Origin: Endothia cerciana
Lineage: Eukaryota; Ascomycota; Sordariomycetes; Diaporthales; Cryphonectriaceae
Assembly (NCBI GenBank): GCA_026119935.1
Contig: JALRMH010000003.1
Span: 868,001 to 932,000 of the forward strand
Length of the DNA: 64,000 nucleotides
Reading direction: 5' to 3'
The stretch's first letter is position 1; every line of letters starts with the position of its first letter. The notes under the pieces are model-generated. The model was given only the letters and a program-made list of their open reading frames with translations. It ran no database searches and was not told the DNA's origin. Shown here piece after piece: positions 45,275 through 55,334 of this stretch. Made by a program: the position numbers and the translations under genes.

Positions 45275-46140
45275 ATGGGCCGGTTAAAGCTCAACAAGGA
45301 GATACCAAAAAAGGGTGTGACGGGCCACCGACGAGTGGAGGAATAGACATCAGCATGGTTCTCGGCGTTTGACTGGATACGTCATGGCCTTCATCCGAAA
45401 GAAATCTGATTCAAGGTAGGTAGCGATCGCGACGATACACGGCCTGCTCACGATCTGCCGATGGAAAGACTCCTTTTTTTTTTTTTTTTTTTTTTTTCGT
45501 CTCGATCCTCTGCAGACATGAAGCTCCCAATTTGCGCCTGAATCCCAGGGTACGCCCACACCTGCCATTCTGGGGGCCTTCGTCCCTCAGCCGAAGGGGG
45601 ACATGATTCGACAATACGCGTACCAGCAAGTACCCTCATAGTAAAATGCCATACCCAAGTGTCCTCTGTCTGACCAGTGCACTGAAGATTGTTCCACTCG
45701 AAGACTGTCCCCTGGGGTGTTCTCCGGCACACTGTGGGATCATCACCTGTGGGACGACCTCGACTGGGATAACTTGATAGTCGGTGCCCTGTATCCTTGA
45801 AACAAGCATCGTACTGTCAAGCGCGCTGGGGAACCACACACTTGGGCCAGTGTCTCTCGCCGGTGACGTGAAGTAAAGGTCAATTGAACACAGATGGAGA
45901 AAGGAAATGCTGTAGCGAATGCAACATGCGACTATTCGCACGAGAGAACCAAGTCCAGCCCGACCACTTTGCTCCCTGCCATATCCTCAAACGCCTGCCT
46001 TGATGGAATTCGCATTTTCAACCCGGGACAATAGCCTCATGCAAACCAGGGGCGACCATCGCAGACAGCCTCCCGACCAAGCGAAGCACAAACAACGAAC
46101 GCAGCCCGTACCCCCACCCCCCCCCCCAGCCAGTCTCTCC
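45275..46140. other. Intergenic between convergent genes, no gene seen
   Basis: Between the 3' ends of MYG1 and the endosulfine gene. Contains a 24-T run at 45474-45497. Short frames on the minus strand arise partly from this run and show no family features. Confidence 0.5.
45474..45497. repeat. 24-base poly-T run
   Basis: Seen directly. No transposon-like sequence or target-site duplication is recognisable around it. Confidence 0.9.
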
Positions 46141-46748
46141 TCATGACCGGATGGGGATCCCCTGCTGCGCAGCCCCCTCCCCGCCTGCGGCACCGTCGTT
46201 CTCCTTGTTCTCGCCGGCGGCGTCCTCGGCCTCCTCGGCGCTCGTCTCCCTCTGCAGCCCGCTCTCCTTAGCCGGGCTGCCCACCGGGATGGAGCCCGCG
46301 GTGCTGGGGCCGGAGACGCTGCCGCTCTTGGCGAGGGCGGGGATGACGGGGGAGGCGCCGCCGGTGGTGGTGACGGGCGACACGACGCTGCCGTGGCGGA
46401 TGCTCTCCGGGTCCGGGTGCTCGCTTCCGACGTGGCCCGTCTCCATGCCGTCGCCCTTGCCCGCCTTGTTCATCGCGTAGTCGCCGCTGTCGAAGTACTT
46501 GCGCTCGCCCAGCTTGTTCTTCATGAAGCGGTCCTTCTGCGAGGGGAGCTTGCCGTAGAGCCGGAAGAGGCGCTGCTCCTCGGGGGAGAGGGACTGCGGG
46601 AGGGGTAAAATGGGGGGGAAGAGGTCAGCCTCGGGGTCGGTCGGTCTGGCGGAGAAGGCTGGGGTATGTGGGAGGAAAAAGGGCGAGGAAGAGAGACGGC
46701 CTTCGAACTTACGCTCACGTCGATCTTGTTCTTCTGGTGAGGGTTCAT
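46141..46748 (-). CDS. igo1: Endosulfine-family protein (Igo1/2, PP2A inhibitor)
   Basis: A small phosphoprotein that, once phosphorylated by a Greatwall/Rim15-type kinase, inhibits PP2A-B55 and controls quiescence and mitotic entry. Two exons on the minus strand: 46748-46713 (36 nt) and 46593-46141, giving 162 residues; the 119-nt intron has a GGCTGACC branch point and CCGCAG acceptor. The endosulfine core is LSPEEQRLFRLYGKLPSQKD followed by RKYFDSGDYAMNKAG. FDSGDY is at residues 46-51, with Ser48 the expected phosphosite. The C-terminal 100 residues are low in complexity and rich in G, S, P, A and E. A second in-phase donor (GTGAGC, six bases upstream) would remove residues V11-S12 without harming the core. 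The intron directly separates the short N-terminus from the domain. Confidence 0.93.
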
Positions 46749-48163
46749 GGCGGGCAGTTGTCGGTTGGTCGATTGTCCCGACCGGTTCCCAATCGTGTGG
46801 TCTGTGCAGCACTGAGGGCTAGCTTGGGGAAAAAGAAGAGAGAAAAAAAAGACTGGTCTCCAATGCCCAAAGGTGTCTGGGGTTGAACAGGTGGTTCGAC
46901 TGCTAGAGGGAAAGGCGCTGGGAGGGTTCGAAGCTCGGGAGGTGTGGGAGAGCTGAGGTCGTCTTTTTGGATGCTTGCAGGTCACCCGAGCCCACTCACT
47001 TTCACACCCCTCTTGGGCGCCGGCGCCTGCCAGCTGCTGGCTGTGCTTGGCCCTGAGAGCGGGGTCCCACCCACTCCTGCTTCTGCGGGCGGGACTTGGC
47101 TGGGACCAAGGCAATAATGGTAAACGAACCTGAAGTTTACGACCAGACAGACAGGCTTTGGGCATCAATTGATCAGCGGTGCTCTAACTCTGACGGCGCT
47201 GATGAAGAAGTGACTACCCCTTGGTCTGGGGAAAGAACAAAGAAAAGGGGACTGACTTCCATCTCATCACGGTCACTTCCCAGCGCTCTTTGTCCTCTCC
47301 GTGTCTCTCATTGATAGTTGCTCTGACATACAACTCTCAGGCATCCCAGTGAGTGACCTTCGCACTTCGGGGGCGGGCGCCAACTCGCGAGGCCCAAAGG
47401 GGTGCTGCTTATCGCATTGATCTTATCGAGACGCTAAAACAGACGTCATGCCTACGGTTCGCTGGCCAAATACCAATTCTCGGCCATTCGATTCTGTCCT
47501 TTTGCGACAGCTCACGACAGAAGTCCGAGTCAACACGAAAGAGCTTACGAACAGCCTTCCCGGCTCCGGAGATAGGATCGACAGGTCTTGCAGCATCATG
47601 AGACCCTGATGCACGCCTGGCGCCAATCGGGGGCCTCCTTTCAGAAACAGGGGCAAGAGACCATTTTCTTGTCCCTGTGTTGGCTTGAAGCGATCATCAC
47701 CTGTTCAGGGGCTGACGTCAGGCAAATCCCCAGGCCGTACGGAGTGCCGGTTGCGTGAAACGACCTGCCCTATGCCAAGGTTTGGTGGTTTTTTGGTGGT
47801 TTTTTTTTTATATTCTTTCTTTCAGTGCTAGTATACTTAGAAGGGGGTATATCCCGAGCAGCTATTACTGGACGACGAAATGCACAATGAGAGTGGCCGC
47901 TTGTGCATCCGATCAATCGAGTTGTTGCCGGAGCCATTGGCCACTGAGATGTGGTCGCGTCTGCCCAATGAGAGACAGGTTTATCGGTCACCGATGGTGT
48001 TACACACTGTCCAGGTGTTCTTGCTGCTCTTACGCTTGGGTCCCTCCCGGTCTGTCACCTCCAGGAGAGATCGTTGTGAGCCATTTGTGCTGAGACCTGG
48101 TACTGGTACTTCTCACCAGGGGGCTTCCGGCGCGATGCCTCGTTGAACGCCAGCCTGCCTTTC
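46749..48163. other. Intergenic, no gene seen
   Basis: Left part is the likely promoter and leader of the endosulfine gene; right part is the 3' side of the HET gene. Short frames have no domain. Confidence 0.5.
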
Positions 48164-50423
48164 CTAGACAACAGCAATCTTCTTCTTCACAGTTCCCTCG
48201 ATCCAGGTATTGCGCACCCTGGTCCACGCGACCCTCTCGAATGTTCCCTCAGGCAAGTTGTCTGCCTTCTGGAGGACTAAACAATCACTCATGGGCCATC
48301 CATCCACCAGTTGCCTCACTTGAAATACTGGGCACAACCAGAATTCCGGGTCAGCTTCGGTGGCCTCATCGTCATCGTCGTCCCAGTTGGCGATACCAAT
48401 GCCGTCTCCATCTCTAGATGTCATCGCGAAGAAGCCGCGGTTCAGGCTGTCGACGCGCACCCTCTTCGCAGGTGTCAACATGGCGGTCGCTATGAAGTAC
48501 GCGGTCCCCTTCATCAGGGCGGCGCAGGTATTCCCTTCACGTCCGTTTTGAATAACATGCAGCAGCAGCAGCTTGTGCGTCAGTCTCCCGCTCCCGCCCA
48601 TCTTGCCGTCGTCTCCTAGTTCCTCAAGCACTTGGTTTTGAACACCGCACGTCAGCACGCCGAGCTTCGCAGCAGACCTGAAACGCGGTCACGGGAGGAA
48701 CCAAGCTTACTGCGTATTCCACCGTCAGGCGTTCTGATGAAGGCTGTCTCGAGGGATGAGTTCTTGATGGGCCCACACATGGAGGCCCATGACCAACTTG
48801 GGGCCCGGTAGAAGGGGCATCGATTGTGTTTCGACGAGGCGCCGCTGCGGTCGCTGGTCCAGAGAAGACCTCGCAGGAACTCATCTTCCCAAAGGCCATG
48901 GTGGTGTTTTCCCAGCATGTTCTTGTCCGCGAAGAGGGCTGTCACACCCTCTAATGCCGGAAACAGATCGCCTTGGTTCGTCAGAGCACGATGACTGAAC
49001 TCGTCAATCACCCACGCCCATTTGGCATGCAACTTCAGAGGGGTGACCGTATTCTCTTCAGCCTCACCGCTCAGCATCAGATCCCTGAGGTTGAAGAACC
49101 TGTCTTGTTGACTGTATTGTCCGATGGACATGTCCTCGCCGTTGCATGCCTCTTTACATTCCCAATAATTGGACTCCTGTCCCATGTGAAGGATCCTGGA
49201 GCTGAGGGCCCGCTCCTGAAAGGTCCAGCCCCGTTTTGCAAGAGGGCTCAACCGGACCTCATCCTGGAAAGTGCGGAACGTGGGGAGGACGTAGACGTTC
49301 CTTGGCTCTCCGCTCGAGGAAGGTCTACACAGGCGCTCGAGGTTCCTCAGAAGCTGGAGGTTGCTGTCCTCCGCAGGATCAGTGCTTCTCAGTTCCTGGT
49401 TTTCCTGCTCCTCTGGGTCACTTCCGGATATGCCAGGGCGTACCCATGGGAGTGCGACCCTCAGGTCATGTCTGTTCGATCGTTTTGTATCCAGGAATGG
49501 TGCGGTCGTATCTGCAAGCATATCCGTCGATACAGTGAGAAACGCCTGGGAGTATACCGCTTTCATCCTTGATGCCTCTCGGAGCCAATCTCCATGGTCA
49601 TCCTGAACGATGCATAGTGCGTCGACCCAAAGGTACCTGAAACCAATCTTCCGAGTCAACCGGACGACATCCTGAAGAGAAGGAGGCAGCGCCGAGATCG
49701 GGATTCCTTTCAGGTGCTCTGCTATGTTGGAGGTGGTTGTCTTGTACGGATTCCCGCTTCCCCAGCAGTAGCTCAGGGCGATATACTCATCCCGAGCCGA
49801 ACCCGAGGGCAAACACAGGCGGACAGCATCGCCAGCGACGTCGAGAACCCGGGTCGGCATGTGGCGTCCATCCTCGCGTGAGGACCACGCGGAGCATTTT
49901 TTGTGCTTCGAACGGCAGACTGACATCCAGCGGGTCATTGCGTTGACGCACTGCAAGCCGCCGGCGTACTTACCAGGCAGTCGGGCGTGGAGGATCTCTT
50001 GGGCATCCTCGGGCGCGCGCTCGGCCTCAGCTGGCGGCGAGGATCATCATCAGCACTCTGCGAGTTTCCATCCAGGGGGGGAGGGCGGTACCCACCCTGG
50101 TCGAAGCCAAGACTGAGGTTCGTCACCCGGTGCTCCTCGGCACACACCACCTCCAGCCTCGTCAGGCCGAAAGCCTGAATCCGGACCCCCGGCCTGTCGG
50201 GCTTCCACCACGGGTCTTCGGGCGCGTGCCTGGACTCCCGGGCGATGAGGTGGCACAGCTCGCACGTCCGCGCGGAGCCGATCAGGTCGGCCCATGAGGT
50301 GTGTGTCCACCTGTGCTCGGGCTGGGTGTCCCTGCCGCTGGGCTTCTGGGTGCCCCGCTTGTCGTAGATGTCCGGGATCAGCCAGTCCGGGGCGAGGCGT
50401 GAGCAGTACTGGCAGAGATGCAT
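48164..50423 (-). CDS. HET-domain protein (heterokaryon incompatibility type)
   Basis: HET domains trigger cell death after non-self recognition between fungal strains; many HET genes have no known trigger. Minus strand. Exon 1 is 50423-50096 and starts MHLCQYCSRLAPDW. A 65-nt intron (GTGGGT...GTGCTGATG...GCCAG, 50095-50031) gives exon 2 from 50030, restoring a continuous frame through HARLPGKYAGGLQCVNAMTRW. The HET core is visible: YIALSYCWGSG, then LPPSLQDVVRLTRKIGFRYL, WVDALCIVQDD and the aromatic MKAVYSQAFLTVST; GWTFQERALSSRILHM and APSWSWASM follow. The C-terminal part (48164 to about 48630), with LVDGWPMSDCLVLQKADNL, lies in another frame. An intron from GTAAGC at 48710 to an acceptor TAG (exon from 48615, 699 residues) or AAG (exon from 48630, 704 residues) closes the frame. 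If neither is used, the protein ends at a TGA at about 48652 and the locus is frameshifted. Conserved N-terminal half is certain, the 3' end is not. Confidence 0.78.
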
Positions 50424-52208
50424 CTTCGTTGAGGTCTACCTGGCAGGAAAACTGGGGAAACGCCAAGGCCCAGAGGCGACCTACGGCACTGTGCGGCCTA
50501 TGTACTCCTTCTGGGAGACAGGTGCGCTCAACAGTCCTAGGCAGCTGAGGTCCGCGCCAAGGCGTGGCGTCCAATGAGGCTTACTACCTGTGTCACCCGC
50601 ATAGCAATGCGTTCCGAGATCGCTGTTGTGATCTGTCTCCTCCGTGATGCGTCGCGAGCACTCTCGCAGCAGGATGGCATCTGGCTCGGGGCAGTTCCAA
50701 GCCAGGCCACGGCATTGCAGACAGAGTGGCGCGGTGAACATGTGTATCGGTTGTGAGCCTGGGACACGCATCGTGGGGAACCAGACCCTCCCGCAGCCTC
50801 TAGACAACGTTCGGACAGCGTACTTGGGGATTCACGCCGAGAAGTCCTCGTCGTCCTCAGGCAGACACGTCCGGCTGAGATGTCTCAGCCCACCGACTTG
50901 TCAGCCCGACTCAAGCCTATAGATCGTCCGCGTAGGTGCCGTCCGACACCCCGACCTGTCGAGGATGCGATAAATACCTTTTTTTTTCTAATCTAAAGAA
51001 ATCCCCTCCCCCCGGGAGAGCAGGAAGCCGATATGCCGGTTTGTGTCGAAAGAGGCTGTCCTTGCCACTCAGTACTACACAAGTACTTTCTATGTCATTT
51101 GCCCGGCATGTGGCCAAGGGGGCTTGGGGGGGGGGTGTGAGGTTTGGCGCGTGACGCGCGCCCGGCAGAACGGCTTGGGTTGCTGGAACATGAGGTCTGG
51201 GGTGGTGTACATGTCACCAAAAGTGAAACCACGAACACGAAATTGCAAGCCGTCGTGGATACCAATGAGCAATACGCAGGCTTATGCTATAATACCAGAG
51301 CCCTTACGGCAGGGGGGAGGGTGTTCCCCTAAATGGATGCAACGCAGGGGGCTGGGGTCACCCGCTTGGGCTGTTGTCCCTCCCCAACAGCATGACCTGT
51401 TCATCTCGCGTGGGAGCTAAAGAGTCATGCCGCGGGAGATACCAGGCATCAGAGGCGCCTCTGGTGGTGTGCGTATCAAGCATGGTCACCTCAATGAGAT
51501 CGGCACCAGGCCCTTCTGCCTTCCTTCCGGTCCACTTTCTGGCCCGGGGGGGGGGGGGAGGGATTTATTCGGGAGGCCCCCAGGCCCCAAAGCGCGAGGC
51601 TAGGGAGGGCTGGAGGTCGGCATAAAGCAATGAGAACTGACGGCGGGCGGGGTCGGGATGGGCCGTTGCTCGGAGATTTAGGGCGATCGGTGGGCTGAGG
51701 GAGCCGGGAGGGAGGTGTCTCACAACGGGCGGTGTACTACTGGCAGGGTTATGAACCGGGTCTGGAGATCTTCATAAACGTGCTTGCGCATTCCCCGACC
51801 GACAGCCTTGCTCGGACGACCGCGTTTCTTTGCCGTTTTGCCTCCGCAAGATCATGATGAGGCCGGAAAAACATGGGTTTCCAGGTCATCCCCGGCGGGA
51901 GATCAAGAAAGGATGTAGTTACCTGGTAAGCACGAGATGAAAATTTTCAACATAATTGGGGGCGCCGGTGTCTACTCCGGGCATTCATTGTGACAAGTCG
52001 TGAAGACAGCGACCGCAACATTACCATCGACCCTGTCCAGAATATGCCCAGGCCATCGACGGTATTATACCCAGGCCCCCAAGACTCCCTTCCGATGCTA
52101 GAAATGGTGCTGATGCAGGAATCTGTATATATATAAGAATGAGGATGCGTGAAATTAGATGGAGGGCATGTACTCCAACGTGTGTGCTCGGGCCTCCAGC
52201 ATATACTC
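50424..52208. other. Intergenic, no gene seen
   Basis: Includes the upstream side of the HET gene. A G10-11 patch lies near 51126-51136 and a G13 run at 51546-51558. Short frames on both strands have no domain or splice partners. Confidence 0.45.
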
Positions 52209-54548
52209 TTAAGAAGAAGGCAGCGCCAACAGCGCGAATGACCCGCCCATCACCGGCCTCGCAATGAACTCAGCGCTCGTGACGTAACCGCCCGTCTCGC
52301 CGTCCCAGAGGTCTCCAAGTGCGGTCGTCTCCGACGTGTTCTCGATCCAGTAGACGAGCAGGTCGATCAGCATGGACTGGGTGCTCTCCTCCGCGATCGA
52401 TGCTGAGAACATCATCCAGTCGCCCTTGACCCAGTCGTGCCTCGTGTCCAGGGGCAGGCCGTACGTGTCCACGACGGTCGGGTAGAAGTTGCTCTGGTCG
52501 GTGTAGATGTAGTCGTAGACGAAGTCGAGGCCCAGCAGGCTGTCTGCGTAGAGGTTGTACAGGTTGCCCCAGGAGCTCTCGTTGTTATAGGCGAGCATGG
52601 TGTGCGGGGTGCTCGAGTCGTTGTTGAGGCCGTAGACGACCCACTGGGGCAGGTAGTCATCTGCGATACCGCCGTAGTAGCTCTCAGCAGAGCTGTTGCC
52701 GATCAGCTCCCCCATCTCGCCCACGGCCTTGAGCGCGATGATGCCCTTCAGCGCGAGGTTGGTCTGGTTCGCCAGGGAGCCCGCAAAGTCATCAGTGCTT
52801 ATCTGGTTGGCCGGGATCAGGCTCTCGTTCACCAGGTACCCCGCCCACTGCTCAATCTTGGGGAAGTGCTGTGATAGGTAATCATTGTCGCCGGAGCGCT
52901 GCGCGTATGCGAGTGTCATGATTAACATGTTGCCGCACTCTTCGAGGGGCATCTCCTCGTCGTTACCATCCGGGTAGCCGAGGGCGTTGGGCCAGACTCC
53001 GAGGTCATGTTCGGCATAGGTGTTGGGGTAGAGGCCGCTCTCCTGGTTGACGTAGAGAGGATCCAGCAGGAGCTTGAGCAGCGTCTCGTTGAAGTAAAGC
53101 AGGATCGGCATCGCTGGGTAGATGACATCTGCTGTGTTCGTGTCTCCGTCGGAGCTGATCTCCTTCATGAAGAGGTAGGTCTGCTCCGTACCGACGCCGG
53201 GGGCGACGGCGCCGAAGACCTGTCGGACAGCCAAGCTCGTGATCGTGGTGAGGTTCTGGCCACCGGCGGCGCTGGCGTCCGTCGCAACTTGACTGTCCAC
53301 AGCGGCGGAAGCCGTTACTGCTGCAGAGTAGTCGTTGTAGAAGGCGGCCATAGCCTCTTCGCCTGAGTCGTATTCCGTCAGCCAGAGCGCGGTCATCGTA
53401 TTGCCACTCGATGTGGTCTCGGCAAAGTTGATGATTTCCTCCTGCGATAGACCGATGGTGAACAGTACACTGGCTGAGGTGCTGGACACGGATCCTAGAT
53501 CCTTGGCGAATGCAAACGTAGGCCTAGCGTAGACAGTTAGAGAGTGTACCCCCCCCCCCCCTTCACAATCTGCTTATAAGCACTCAAATGACTTACCAGT
53601 CGTCATTGATGGCCCGGTAGTTGGCATCCTCGGTATCGAGAAGTGTCTGGTTGCCCTCAAATTGAGGACGGACCACCGTGTCTTCCGCAATCTGCCAGGT
53701 CAACTGGGATTCGCGTCAGCATGAGGCTCACTTCAGCGAGTAGCTACGAAGGCTCCAAAAATGCACATACCCCATCATCGTCAGCGGTGGAGAAGAACCA
53801 GGTGCCCCAACCAGCCTGTTGGTCATTCTCTGTGAAAACCTCCTGGTCGGTCAAGTTGAATGCGTGATAAGACACGCCATTAATGGATCCGTGGCTCCAA
53901 ATAATGTCCAGTGTATTGTCAGAACCACTGGCCCACTCTGGTGATGGTCAGTTAGCCACCCCGTCGAGATTGGTAAGTCAGTGCGGGAATTGTAGGCCTT
54001 ACCTCCGGTAACGTCCGCATATATCTGGACGTCGTGCGAATCGCCGTCAGAAGAGACAACAGCAACGTCTATGTACGAGTACTGCAATGATTGTTTCACC
54101 AGGTCATCCGGGTAGACAGGCGACAAGAACGTGGCCGTCAGGGTCACTTTCCCGAGGACATCGAAAGTGAACACGGTGTTTGTGGAGGTGTAAGCTGCCG
54201 AAGTCTGGTTTGCCACACCAGGTCCGGCTGCCGCGCCTGCCCAGTTGAAGACTTCACCATCAACGGCAACGAAGCCCTGCAGCGCTGTGACCTGGCCGCT
54301 GTATAGCACAAGCTCGGACGTTAGCACCAGTTTTGGGAGACCTGACGGGCCAGCAAGGCCACCTACTTCCAAAACGTGGGCCAGTTTCCCGCGAGAGACC
54401 CTCCAGAGTTCCCATTCAGCCATGTACTGACATAGGGTGACTTGACAGCCAGGGGCCATGCTGGCGGCCTGACCGGGCTGAAGTCGATGGCTTGTGATAT
54501 GCCGCCGAAGAAGGCCGCTGCTGTCGCAGCAACTTGTGTTGAGCGCAT
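52209..54548 (-). CDS. gtaA: Secreted glutaminase, GtaA-like
   Basis: Hydrolyses glutamine to glutamate and ammonium, probably outside the cell. Five exons on the minus strand: 54548-54367, 54298-54003, 53937-53771, 53703-53597 and 53523-52209, giving 688 residues, the size of Aspergillus GtaA. Introns of 68, 65, 67 and 73 nt have clear donors and acceptors, and all frames close. The first 20 residues (MRSTQVAATAAAFFGGISQA) form a signal peptide. The N-terminal region includes SPVRPPAWPLAVKSPYVSTW and a join at FWNGQVTALQGFVAVDG; the middle has DLGVWPNALGYPDGNDEEMP, LEECGNMLIMTLAYAQ and AINDDWPTFAFAKDLG, and the end DLWDGETGGYVTSAEFIARP. These match the glutaminase A family (domains formerly DUF4965/DUF1793). 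Many N-x-S/T sites suit a secreted glycoprotein. A C13 run (53549-53561) lies in intron 4. The start is set by the signal peptide. Confidence 0.9.
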
Positions 54549-55304
54549 AGTGTCGAGACGGGGCAGGGTCACACCGGTGGTGAGGCACTCAAGTAGAAGG
54601 CAGAAGGGGAGGGGACACAGCGGTGAGACTGATCCAGAAGCTCATCTGCTTATTAGAGCCCAAAGATCGCTGTCAGACCCGATGAACGAAAGAGTGACAG
54701 GGTCCTGAGGGAGAGATCTGCAAGGGTTATATGTGTCGCTGCCCAGGTCGTGTCATGAGCTGGCCGGTTACCGGATGTATCACAAGATGAGGGCGTGAGC
54801 AGGGGGAAAGGGGTCTATTTAGTCGGATGAGGATGGTGGTATGTGATCTGAACCAGTAGCCCAGACTGCTAGTACACGATGGGGTAAAATGGCTTCCGAA
54901 TAGGAGGTCGTGTGAGCAGGACGGATCTCTGGGCCTCACGAGACGGCCACCATGCAGACCTGGGTGGTATTATGAGTGAGAAAACGGGGGTTATGAGGAG
55001 GGACATACACGCCGAGACGAGGGATAGGTAGCCCGAGGCGGTGTGGTTGGACACGAAGAGACCCAGTTAGGAACCCACGACAGCGGCACACGCAGACTTG
55101 CAGAGCTGGTTTAATTTAGACGCGTGGTTCTCCGTGGGAACAGACCGACGATATCGACCCTGTTGCCAGGGGGGGGGGGGCACTGTGACATGCTCCCGAT
55201 GTGCCTGTTCCTGGTGGCAGCCCACGAACATGGGACGAAAATATCACGACTGGCGGGACCATTCCCGTACAGAGCTGCTGCATGCTGTCTTCCCTGCAAC
55301 CCAG

Positions 55305-55334
55305 GTACTTGAACCCCATGTACTTGAAACCCAT
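55305..55334. repeat. 15-bp tandem duplication
   Basis: Two near-identical units of GTACTTGAA(C/A)CCCAT side by side, differing at one base, in noncoding sequence. Confidence 0.85.

Noticed and set aside
49958..49980. A 23-nt intron in the HET gene (GTAAGT to TTGCAG)
   Set aside because: Too short for a fungal intron. A 65-nt intron at 50031-50095 with a proper branch point explains the frame change and leaves this sequence coding.
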